Shown: positions 51,987 through 60,250 of the stretch, piece by piece
How the letters are laid out: each line of letters opens with the position of its first letter
Numbering within the stretch: position 1 is the stretch's first letter
Assembly (NCBI RefSeq): GCF_026126425.1
Contig: NZ_JAFMPW010000011.1
Span: forward strand, 97,352-161,351
From: Muriicola sp. Z0-33
Lineage (GTDB): Bacteria > Bacteroidota > Bacteroidia > Flavobacteriales > Flavobacteriaceae
Length of the DNA: 64,000 nt
Direction: 5' to 3'
Position numbers and translations under genes: made by a program
The notes under the pieces: model-generated
Databases searched by the model: none
Seen by the model: the letters and a program-made list of their open reading frames with translations, nothing else
What the model was told of the DNA's origin: nothing

Positions 51987-53714
51987 ATGAAAACCAAAAT
52001 TCAATTTGCAATAGTAGCAGTATTGCTATGTGCAATTATTTTTTTAATTCCTAAATCCCGGGAAAACGACACCAAAAAAATACAGACTGCCTCCTTTGGC
52101 AGTATAAAATGTACAGTAGCCAAATACCTGCTTTCTGATGTGGATACCACAAAACAAATATCACCATTATTCGAAAATTTGGGTAACCTGCATTCGGCTA
52201 TTTCTACCAGGGAAGCACTTGCACAGACCTTTTTTAATCAGGGTTTAAAGCTGACATATGCCTTTAACCATGCCGAAGCGCACAGGTCTTTTATGGAAGC
52301 ATCCCGTTTAGATCCGGATGCCGCGATGACCTATTGGGGACAGGCCTACGCCTTAGGCCCCAATATTAATGATCCCTTGCCAGATGATGAGCGCAAAACA
52401 AAATGCAACGAAGCTCTTGCAAAAGCAGTAAAACATTCAAAAAATGCTACCATAAAAGAGCAGGCAATAATAAAGGCCTTAAGTTCTCGGTACAGTGAGG
52501 ATTTAGGAGCAGATGTCGCTAAACTTAATGTGGCTTACATGAAGGCCATGGAAGGTGTTTTGGAAAAATTCCCGGAAGACGCTAATGTTCAGGTATTATA
52601 TGCGGCAGCTGTAATGAATACTGTACCATGGAACTATTGGGATGCTCAGGGGAATCCTTCTCCTAATATATCAGAGGCAAAAGCTGCTTTGGAAAAGGCT
52701 ATGGAAATTAATCCGGATCATCCCGGAGCACATCACTATTACATCCATATGGTAGAATTACCAAAACCAGATCTTGCTGTTCCAAGCGCCGATAAATTAG
52801 GAGCTTTGATGCCGGCTGCTGGGCACATTGTACATATGCCATCACATATATACATTCGTGTGGGGCGTTATAAAGATGCAGTAACCGCAAACCAGGCTGC
52901 AATTCTTGCGGACGAAGACTATATTTCTCAATGTTATTCGCAAGGGATGTATCCTTTGGGGTATTATCCTCATAACATTCATTTCTTGTGGTCTGCTGCC
53001 AGCTTATTGGGTTCTAGTGAAATTGCTATTGATGCTGCAAAAAAAACAGCCGAGAAAGTGCCCACCGGGGAATTGATTACCCTGCCATTTTTGCAAGATT
53101 TTGCTTCCACTCCCTTATTGGCATATACCCGGTTTGGCAAATGGAATGATATCCTCACCATTCCTGCACCCAATCCTGAAATTAAACATCTCAACCTGAT
53201 AAGGCATTATGCCAGGGGTATTGCTTTTATAAGAAAGGGTAATGCCAAGGAAGCACAGGAAGAGTTAGATGCACTCAGGGCGATGAAAGATGATGCTGAT
53301 CTTGAAGATATTGTTGCTACAGCTCATAATCCGTCTTCCAATATTGCGAAAATTGCATATGAGGTGGTAGCGGGGGAGTTAGCCGCGCTTAATGGAGATC
53401 TGTCCAAGGCTGCCGAACATTTAAAAAGCGCTGTTGAAGGGGAAGATAATTTAACCTATACCGAACCTGCGGCCTGGCATATTCCCACCAGGCAAAATTT
53501 GGGTGCAATTCTCATGAAAGACAAGAAATACTCTGAGGCAGAAAAAATATACAAAGAGGATCTGGAAGTACTTAGACAAAACGGCTGGTCATTAATGGGT
53601 TTGTATCAGAGTTTAAAAGCACAGGGTAAACTGGAGGAAGCCAAAGCCGTTAAGGAAGAATATAATAAGGCCTGGGCAGATGCAGACGTGGAACTAAGCA
53701 CTTCAGTATATTAA
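51987..53714 (+). CDS. Tetratricopeptide-repeat exported protein
   Basis: 575 residues. A short N-terminal signal or anchor (FAIVAVLLCAIIFLIP) is followed by TPR-like helical pairs: LAQTFFNQGLKLTYAFNHAEAHRSF, ALEKAMEINPDHPGAHHYYIH, YKDAVTANQAAI and AEKIYKEDLEVLRQNGWSLMGLYQSL. A His-rich segment (PGAHHYYIHMVE and AGHIVHMPSHIYIRVG) is conserved in look-alike proteins annotated only as TPR proteins. No enzyme domain is seen. TPRs mediate protein contacts, so it could scaffold the exported enzymes around it. Confidence 0.85.
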   Translation: MKTKIQFAIVAVLLCAIIFLIPKSRENDTKKIQTASFGSIKCTVAKYLLSDVDTTKQISPLFENLGNLHSAISTREALAQTFFNQGLKLTYAFNHAEAHRSFMEASRLDPDAAMTYWGQAYALGPNINDPLPDDERKTKCNEALAKAVKHSKNATIKEQAIIKALSSRYSEDLGADVAKLNVAYMKAMEGVLEKFPEDANVQVLYAAAVMNTVPWNYWDAQGNPSPNISEAKAALEKAMEINPDHPGAHHYYIHMVELPKPDLAVPSADKLGALMPAAGHIVHMPSHIYIRVGRYKDAVTANQAAILADEDYISQCYSQGMYPLGYYPHNIHFLWSAASLLGSSEIAIDAAKKTAEKVPTGELITLPFLQDFASTPLLAYTRFGKWNDILTIPAPNPEIKHLNLIRHYARGIAFIRKGNAKEAQEELDALRAMKDDADLEDIVATAHNPSSNIAKIAYEVVAGELAALNGDLSKAAEHLKSAVEGEDNLTYTEPAAWHIPTRQNLGAILMKDKKYSEAEKIYKEDLEVLRQNGWSLMGLYQSLKAQGKLEEAKAVKEEYNKAWADADVELSTSVY

Positions 53715-53774
53715 GCCAGAACCTAACAATATTTACCTGACATTAATTTTATAGCAAAACTGGTCTAAATTATT

Positions 53775-54815
53775 ATGAAATACATAAAGATAATTGCTGT
53801 CTTTTTTATAGCAATGAGCTGTAAGGAGAAAAAAGAAACTGTTGTACCAGAAACGGACAATAGTAGTATTACTTACCCCATTTTAGAAGGAGCTAGTATT
53901 GCAGCTAATTCGGAAGCCCTCTGGGATATTGTATCTAAGGAAGCCAAAATTGAAATTTTAGCTGAAGGTCATTATTGGACCGAGGGACCCTTATGGGTAG
54001 AACAACAGCAAATGCTGCTCTATACCGATATTCCGCGAAACGCCATATATGTCTGGAAAGAAGGGAAAGAAGCTGAGGTGTATTTAGAACCTTCGGGCTT
54101 TCTTGGGGAGAATTTTACCGGAGGCGAGCCAGGAGCTAACGGACTTTTACTAGATTCGGAAGGGGCGCTTGTACTATGTCAGCACGGTGAAAGACGCATG
54201 GCCAAAATGAACAGTACCTTAGACGCACCTAAGCCATCATATACCGCTTTGGTAGCAGAATATAACCAAAAGCGGTTTAACAGCCCAAATGACGCTGCAT
54301 ACAGAAATAATGGGGATCTTTACTTTACTGATCCTCCCTATGGCCTGCCAGAACGAATGGATGATCCTGCAAAGGAATTAGATTTTCAAGGGGTTTATCG
54401 GTTAGATACCGAAGGAGAACTTACCCTCTTGACCAAAGAATTTACACGGCCTAATGGGATTGCTTTCTCACTCGACAGTAAACAACTTTATGTTGCCAAC
54501 TCTGACCCGGAACAGGCTATCTGGAAAGTTTTTGAAATAAAGGAAGATGGTACTCTGGGTTCCGGCAAACTATTTTACGATGCCACTGATTTAGTGGGTA
54601 CTGAAAAAGGATTACCTGATGGTTTGAAGGTAGATCGAAACGGAAATATATTTGCCACGGGGCCCGGTGGGGTTTTTATATTCACGCCTGAAGGGGAGGT
54701 TTTAGGAAAAATTAAAACAGGACGGGCTACTTCTAATTGTGCGTTCAATGCAGACAAATCTGTACTATTTATTACAGCAGACAGTTATATACTAAGAGTA
54801 AAATTAACTGAATAA
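53775..54815 (+). CDS. SMP-30/gluconolactonase/LRE-family lipoprotein
   Basis: 346 residues. A lipoprotein signal (VFFIAMSCKEK, Cys16) precedes a six-bladed propeller. The metal ligands seen in gluconolactonases are in place: Glu in YWTEGPLWV, Asn in RFNSPNDAAYRNNGDLYFTDPPYG, and Asp in LPDGLKVDRNGNIFATG. Members hydrolyse sugar lactones or organophosphates. It is cell-envelope attached, 60 bases after the TPR gene, and is convergent with the nitronate monooxygenase gene. Confidence 0.9.
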   Translation: MKYIKIIAVFFIAMSCKEKKETVVPETDNSSITYPILEGASIAANSEALWDIVSKEAKIEILAEGHYWTEGPLWVEQQQMLLYTDIPRNAIYVWKEGKEAEVYLEPSGFLGENFTGGEPGANGLLLDSEGALVLCQHGERRMAKMNSTLDAPKPSYTALVAEYNQKRFNSPNDAAYRNNGDLYFTDPPYGLPERMDDPAKELDFQGVYRLDTEGELTLLTKEFTRPNGIAFSLDSKQLYVANSDPEQAIWKVFEIKEDGTLGSGKLFYDATDLVGTEKGLPDGLKVDRNGNIFATGPGGVFIFTPEGEVLGKIKTGRATSNCAFNADKSVLFITADSYILRVKLTE

Positions 54816-54827
54816 GGAAGATTACGA

Positions 54828-55772
54828 TCAGGACATCTTGCTGACCGCTTCCCTGGCCAGTTGAAATTCTTTCATCATATCCCTTACAATTTCTGCGGCC
54901 GGTTTAATATCGTGAATTATAGCGGAGACTTGCCCGATTTCCAATTCGCCTTTTTCCATATCACCCTCGAACATGCCTTTTTTAGCCCTGGCTTTTCCCA
55001 AAAGTGTCTTGAGATCCTCTGTTGTTGCGCAATTAGAATAGGCCTGTTGAACTTCCTCATAGAATTGGTTCTTGAGGAGCCGTACTGGCGCCAGTTCTTT
55101 TAAGGTAAGATGGGTATCCCCTTCCTTGGCCTCTACTACTTTTTCCTTAAACAACTGGTGCGAAGAAGCTTCAGGACTGGCTACAAATCTGCTCCCCACC
55201 TGTACCCCATCTGCGCCCAGTATCATACAAGCTAACATGGCAGCACCTGTGGCAATACCACCTGCAGCAATTAATGGGATATTTATTTGTTCCCTCACCG
55301 CTGGTATTAAGGTCAGGGTAGTTGTCTCGTCTCGTCCGTTATGGCCCCCGGCTTCAAAACCTTCTGCAACTATGGCATCCACCCCCGCCTGCTGGGCCTT
55401 AATTGCAAATTTTACACTACTAACCACATGCACCACGGTTATTCCATGGGCCTTTAGGTGGGTAGTCCATGTTTTGGGGTTTCCGGCGGAAGTAAACACC
55501 ACTTTTACCCCGGATTGTATAATAATATCAATAAGTTTATCTATTTCCGGGTATAGCATAGGAACATTTACACCAAAAGGTTTATCTGTTGCCTGCTGAC
55601 ACTTGGCAATATGCTCCTTTAGTACTTCGGGGTACATACTTCCTGCTCCTATTAATCCCAATCCTCCGGCATTAGATACAGCAGAGGCCAAACGCCACCC
55701 GCTGGCCCATATCATCCCTGCCTGGATGATTGGATATTCAATTTTAAAAAGGTCGGTAATTCTGTTCTGCAT
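54828..55772 (-). CDS. Nitronate monooxygenase-like FMN enzyme
   Basis: 314 residues. A TIM-barrel oxidoreductase of the 2-nitropropane dioxygenase class. Motifs: FKIEYPIIQAGM at the start, GGLGLIGAGSM, the catalytic-His segment AEGFEAGGHNG, and the FMN phosphate site LIAAGGIATGAAM and GADGVQVGSRFVAS. It uses FMN and oxygen to detoxify propionate 3-nitronate and relatives. It could also belong to the related FabK-type enoyl reductases, but the AGGHNG motif favours nitronate monooxygenase. Confidence 0.88.
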   Translation of the reverse strand: MQNRITDLFKIEYPIIQAGMIWASGWRLASAVSNAGGLGLIGAGSMYPEVLKEHIAKCQQATDKPFGVNVPMLYPEIDKLIDIIIQSGVKVVFTSAGNPKTWTTHLKAHGITVVHVVSSVKFAIKAQQAGVDAIVAEGFEAGGHNGRDETTTLTLIPAVREQINIPLIAAGGIATGAAMLACMILGADGVQVGSRFVASPEASSHQLFKEKVVEAKEGDTHLTLKELAPVRLLKNQFYEEVQQAYSNCATTEDLKTLLGKARAKKGMFEGDMEKGELEIGQVSAIIHDIKPAAEIVRDMMKEFQLAREAVSKMS

Positions 55773-55876
55773 AAAAGTTGTTATTTATCCCAAGGATAAG
55801 ATACTGAATTGGCTACCTCTTGTGTGGCTTTTCAGAATATAATTTTCTTCCGGGAATTATACCTAACAAAAGAAAA

Positions 55877-57067
55877 TTAGGAGATAACTCCAGATCCTAT
55901 TAACTCTTCTTCTTTATACCAGGTAACAAACTGCCCTTCTGTAATTGCGGCTTGCTGTTCTTCAAAATCTACATAGAGTCCGCTGTCTATTTTATACAAG
56001 CGTGCCTTTTGCAAGGGTTGTCTGTAACGAATACGGGCCATTACCTCCATACCCTGGTCTACTTCCAAAGCCAGGTCCGGGCGTACCCAATGCAATTCGT
56101 CATTTGAAACAAAGAGGGTTCTTCTGTAAAGACCCGGATGTTGTTTTCCTTGACCGGTATATATGATATTTTCTTTTACATCGGTCTCTATTACAAACAG
56201 CGGTTCTTTTGTGCCACCAACATCCAGACCTTTGCGCTGACCAATGGTAAAATAATGAGCCCCCTGATGTTCCCCTACCACCTTGCCGTCGTGAATTTCA
56301 TATACCGGTTTTTCGGCATAATGGGCCAACTCGGCCTCCTTGGAAAGAAACTCTATTTCCGGGCGATGGTATTGTGGAATAGAAGCAGGAACTTCTACAA
56401 TTACTCCTTTTTTTGGTTTTAACTGTTGTTGTAAAAAATCGGGTAAGCGAACTTTCCCAATAAAACACAAGCCTTGAGAATCTTTCTTTTCTGCCGTAAT
56501 TAATTTATTATCCGCAGCAATTTGGCGTACTTCGGGCTTGGATAATTCCCCAATCGGGAACAATGTTCTGGATAATTGTTCCTGGGAAAGCTGGCATAAA
56601 AAATAAGACTGGTCTTTATTCCCGTCCTTACCCGCCAGTAGTTGATAGGTCTGTGTACCATCCGGATTATCTATAATCCCTTTCCTGCAATAATGCCCTG
56701 TGGCTACATAGTCTGCACCTAGTTGAAGCGCAATCTTAAGGAAAACATCAAACTTTATCTCTCTGTTGCATAGTACGTCCGGATTGGGGGTTCTCCCCTT
56801 TTCATACTCCCGGAACATATAGTCTACTATCTTTTCTTTATACTCCTTGCTAAGATCAACTGTTTGAAATGGAATACCCAACTTTTCTGCCACAATTAGG
56901 GCATCATTACTATCTTCTAACCAGGGGCACTCCTTGGAAATAGTCACAGAGTCATCATGCCAGTTCTTCATAAAAAGACCAATCACCTCATATCCCTGTT
57001 CTTTTAAGAGATACGCGGCAACACTGGAGTCTACTCCCCCTGAAAGTCCTATTACTACCTTTTTCAT
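55877..57067 (-). CDS. mnmA: tRNA 2-thiouridine(34) synthase MnmA
   Basis: About 396 residues from ATG 57067. It thiolates U34 of tRNAs for Lys, Glu and Gln. The PP-loop [13 protein letters not shown] is near the start, the first catalytic Cys is in [16 protein letters not shown], the second in [13 protein letters not shown], and the C-terminal beta domains are present. A longer frame to 57103 would place the predicted -7 element inside the coding sequence, so I chose the shorter start. It gets a very short leader. Confidence 0.96.
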   Translation of the reverse strand: MKKVVIGLSGGVDSSVAAYLLKEQGYEVIGLFMKNWHDDSVTISKECPWLEDSNDALIVAEKLGIPFQTVDLSKEYKEKIVDYMFREYEKGRTPNPDVLCNREIKFDVFLKIALQLGADYVATGHYCRKGIIDNPDGTQTYQLLAGKDGNKDQSYFLCQLSQEQLSRTLFPIGELSKPEVRQIAADNKLITAEKKDSQGLCFIGKVRLPDFLQQQLKPKKGVIVEVPASIPQYHRPEIEFLSKEAELAHYAEKPVYEIHDGKVVGEHQGAHYFTIGQRKGLDVGGTKEPLFVIETDVKENIIYTGQGKQHPGLYRRTLFVSNDELHWVRPDLALEVDQGMEVMARIRYRQPLQKARLYKIDSGLYVDFEEQQAAITEGQFVTWYKEEELIGSGVIS

Positions 57068-57083
57068 GACTTGTTTTAAAGTG

Positions 57084-57091
57084 CAAAAATA
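57084..57091 (-). promoter_or_regulatory. -7 element TATTTTTG of mnmA
   Basis: Exact TAnnTTTG on the minus strand, 16 bases before the ATG at 57067. The surrounding 12 bases (GTATTTTTGCAC) are identical to those of the rpsA promoter. TTG lies 14 bases upstream, too close for a standard -33. Confidence 0.5.
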
Positions 57092-57237
57092 CGAAAAACC
57101 CATTGCAAGCCAGCCATTTTAAGAAGCCTTAAACATATGCTGATGTTCTACAATCCAAAAGCCCTGATTAAAAGCAACCATATTAGTTTCAATTCATCTT
57201 AAGTAATAACATGAATTATAAATGAAATTTCATTTTT

Positions 57238-58221
57238 ATGGATCGATTATTTAGTTTCAAAAATTGTATGCTGATTTTGGTGTTTACCAGCATGTTGTCT
57301 TGCAATCTGGATGATGGCAATACCCTGCCTATCCCAGAGACTACCCTGGCGGATAATATAATTTCAGATCCTGAACTCTCCTCTCTGGCTGCAGCCCTTG
57401 AACGGGTTAATTTCATTTCCACTTTTCAGGGGAGTACAAAATACACCATATTGGCACCTACTAACAGTGCATTCAGCAACTTCTTAAGTGCCAAGGGGTA
57501 TGCAACCCTTAACGATGTGCCCCTGGAAGACCTAACCCAACTGCTGCTAAATCATGTCATCCTGGGACAGGTAGATAGCACTCCTCTAGTTAATTTGCAA
57601 CGCAATTATCTGCAAACACTAGCCGATGGCCCGGATATCGGATCCAAGTTGTCTTTATATTTTGATGCCGTAAACGGGCTCATTTTTAACGGCATTTCCA
57701 CCGTTACACAAGCAGATCTTTTGGCGGCCAATGGCATTATGCACAAGGTAAATGCTGTTATTGAATTACCAACGATTGCCACCTTTGTGGCCAATGATCT
57801 GAACTTTGAGACTTTAAAAACCGCCCTAGACCTGGCAGCTCCCTTTTCTGATATTACCGATGCCATTGAAGAAAGCGGACCTTATACGCTGTTTGCGCCA
57901 ATAGAGCACGCTTTTGAAAATTTACTTGCCACTAATAATGATTGGGAGATGATCAGCGATTTGGATGAGACATTTTTAGCTCAGGTATTGGAGCATCATG
58001 TAGTTAATGGAAATTTCAGACTTTCTGAAATTAGTTTCGGCAGTTCCCTGCCAACACTGGAAGGTGATGAAATAACTTTCCAGAATAATGATGGAAATTT
58101 GGAAATAACCGACGGTTCGGGTAATGAAGGAAGCATTGTAGGCATACAGGATATACAGGCCTCCAATGGCGTAATTCACGGATTGGTCAATAATGTTTTA
58201 CTGCCAGATCTTATGAATTAG
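57238..58221 (+). CDS. Fasciclin-domain lipoprotein, two FAS1 domains
   Basis: 327 residues. A lipoprotein signal (LVFTSMLSCNLD, Cys22) precedes two FAS1 domains (about 35-180 and 185-325), each showing the blocks KYTILAPTNSAF or PYTLFAPIEHAF, then LLNHVILG or LEHHVVNG, and NGIMHKVNAVIELP or NGVIHGLVNNVLLP. FAS1 domains mediate adhesion in many organisms. It lies upstream of a longer fasciclin paralogue on the same strand. Confidence 0.9.
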   Translation: MDRLFSFKNCMLILVFTSMLSCNLDDGNTLPIPETTLADNIISDPELSSLAAALERVNFISTFQGSTKYTILAPTNSAFSNFLSAKGYATLNDVPLEDLTQLLLNHVILGQVDSTPLVNLQRNYLQTLADGPDIGSKLSLYFDAVNGLIFNGISTVTQADLLAANGIMHKVNAVIELPTIATFVANDLNFETLKTALDLAAPFSDITDAIEESGPYTLFAPIEHAFENLLATNNDWEMISDLDETFLAQVLEHHVVNGNFRLSEISFGSSLPTLEGDEITFQNNDGNLEITDGSGNEGSIVGIQDIQASNGVIHGLVNNVLLPDLMN

Positions 58222-58571
58222 TATTACCCAAAAACCCGTTTCGGATTGATCTTTAGAACGGATATGGTCATTAATTTGATAACTACTCCTAGTTAAATCA
58301 TTGTTTATCAAACCACTACAACTTAATTAAAGAGTGATTATTTACCATTAAACTCACCTCATTATTATCATTTCATCGAATTTTTGTTAAACTTTTACTA
58401 ATAATAATTAAACAAAAGCAACGCTCTTTAATTTCGTCATCCTAAAGTCGAGAATTAGATAACATTCCATGATGTGTTTTAAAAGCAACAAACTCTTCAT
58501 GGAAAATTTTTTAGCCAATTTTTATTTTGTTCAACATATTTTAAATTTTATTAAACAATAAATCTAAAACA
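58222..58571 (+). other. 350-bp AT-rich leader between the two fasciclin genes
   Basis: No gene or RNA is recognisable. A near-match to the -7 consensus, TAATTTCG, lies at 58429-58436 about 135 bases before the next ATG. No terminator-like hairpin is seen after the first gene, so read-through is possible. Confidence 0.4.
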
Positions 58572-59972
58572 ATGAAAAAAGTAATGTTTAAGTACCTACC
58601 CATTTATGCCGTCGTTTTCTTTTCTCTTCTGGCAGTATCCTGTTCAAATGATGATGAAGACCAAGATCCTATACCGATGGAACAAAACGATATCGTGGAC
58701 CTGGCAATTGCAACTGGCGAACTTAGTAATTTGGTGGCTGCCCTTCAGAGAGCAGACCTGGTAACCGCTCTGCAGGCCGATGGACCGTTTACCGTTTTTG
58801 CCCCAACAAATGTGGCATTTGAAGCTTTCCTGACCGCTAACAATTTTGCCACGCTCGAAGACGTCCCCGTTGATGTGCTTACACAGGTATTGCTTAACCA
58901 TGTTGTATCTGGGGAAAACGTATCTACTGCCCTGAGCACAGGTTATGTGTCTTCACTATCAACAGCCGGAGCCGGAAATAATAATCTAAGTTTATATATT
59001 GATACTGCTAACGGTGTTGGTATTAATGGTGTTTCTAATGTAATTCAGGCCGATATTGATGCCTCAAATGGGGTTATCCATATTGTTGATGGAGTAATAG
59101 GGTTGCCTACGATAGTAGACCATGCACTAGCCAACGGGGATTTATCCGAATTGGTGGGAGCACTTACAGCAGGTGGCAATACTACTTTTACAGATTTACT
59201 TTCTGGAAGCACAACCGACTTCACGGTTTTTGCACCTGTAAATGGAGCTTTTACAGCATTCACAAATCCGAATGATAATGAATTGGCAAACATTTTATCT
59301 AATCATGTAATTGTTGGTGCCGCTGCCTTCGCAGCAGATCTTAGCAACTCTTACGTTTCTACTGCCGCAACAAATACAGACGGGGATAACCTTAGTCTTT
59401 ATATCAACACAGATAACGGAGTAGTTATCAATGGAAGTAGTACAGTAGCCGCTGCAGATATAGTTGCAACCAACGGTGTGATACACGCTGTAGATACGGT
59501 AATTGATATTCCTACTGTAGTTACTTTTGCTGTTGCCGATCCTACCTTTGCACCCCTTGTTACGGCTCTTACAGACGCCACCCCGGCAACTGATTTCGTA
59601 AGTGTACTTTCTGGTGATGGCCCGTTCACTGTATTTGCCCCAACAGCAAATGCCTTCCAGGCGTTACTTGATACCAATGGAGATTGGAACAGCGTTAGTG
59701 ATATAGAAGAAGGATTATTAACCAGTGTACTTCAGCATCATGTAATTGCCAATAGCAATATTCGTTCTGCAGATTTAACCGATGGAATTTCTGCCCCAAC
59801 TTTAGAAGGCGATAATGTTACCATTAACCTCCCAGGAACCGGTGATAATATAGCTGATATAACTGATGGTGCCGGAAATGGTAACAACGGAATTATTGTG
59901 GTAGATGTGCAGGCTGCCAACGGAGTTATCCATGCATTGAATAGTGTATTGATCCCTGATACACAAAACTAA
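58572..59972 (+). CDS. Fasciclin-domain lipoprotein, three FAS1 domains
   Basis: 466 residues. A lipoprotein signal (FFSLLAVSCSND, Cys24) precedes an acidic linker and three FAS1 domains (about 38-178, 180-313 and 315-465). Each has the blocks GPFTVFAPT or DFTVFAPVN, then LLNHVVSG, LSNHVIVG or LQHHVIAN, and NGVIHIVDGVIGLP, NGVIHAVDTVIDIP or NGVIHALNSVLIP. Domains 1 and 2 are alike in the YVSS/YVST and NLSLYI segments, suggesting internal duplication. Probably a surface or cell-cell adhesin. Followed by a strong terminator. Confidence 0.92.
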   Translation: MKKVMFKYLPIYAVVFFSLLAVSCSNDDEDQDPIPMEQNDIVDLAIATGELSNLVAALQRADLVTALQADGPFTVFAPTNVAFEAFLTANNFATLEDVPVDVLTQVLLNHVVSGENVSTALSTGYVSSLSTAGAGNNNLSLYIDTANGVGINGVSNVIQADIDASNGVIHIVDGVIGLPTIVDHALANGDLSELVGALTAGGNTTFTDLLSGSTTDFTVFAPVNGAFTAFTNPNDNELANILSNHVIVGAAAFAADLSNSYVSTAATNTDGDNLSLYINTDNGVVINGSSTVAAADIVATNGVIHAVDTVIDIPTVVTFAVADPTFAPLVTALTDATPATDFVSVLSGDGPFTVFAPTANAFQALLDTNGDWNSVSDIEEGLLTSVLQHHVIANSNIRSADLTDGISAPTLEGDNVTINLPGTGDNIADITDGAGNGNNGIIVVDVQAANGVIHALNSVLIPDTQN

Positions 59973-59995
59973 AATGAAGTGACTAATGCTTTAAT

Positions 59996-60025
59996 AAAAT
60001 CCCTGCCATTCACGGCAGGGATTTT
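59996..60025 (+). terminator. Terminator after the three-domain fasciclin gene
   Basis: AAAATCCCTGCC pairs with GGCAGGGATTTT around the loop ATTCAC: 12 perfect pairs, with A/T on both flanks. Confidence 0.9.
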
Positions 60026-60186
60026 AATTTGACACCAAATTTATAGCCCTCTGAAAATCACACATCAAAATTGAAACGGTTAACATACAAATTCAGACGC
60101 TTTACAACTATTCTTTTTTTTTGCGTCGCTATAATCCCATATTCGTAGTCCCAAATCTTATCAAACATAACCAACTACTTAATGCT

Positions 60187-60217
60187 AAAAGCCCCGACGA
60201 TTCGTCAGGGCTTTTTT
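60187..60217. terminator. Second terminator, near the end of the adhesin gene
   Basis: AAAAGCCC-C-GACG, a 3-base loop, CGTC-A-GGGCTTTT with one C/A mismatch and further T. It lies 34 bases past the adhesin stop (minus strand), for which only four U follow. The longer T run is on the plus strand, although no plus-strand gene is visible after the fasciclin terminator. Confidence 0.7.
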
Positions 60218-60250
60218 CATTTAAGGGATTAATAATCAACAGATGCAATC

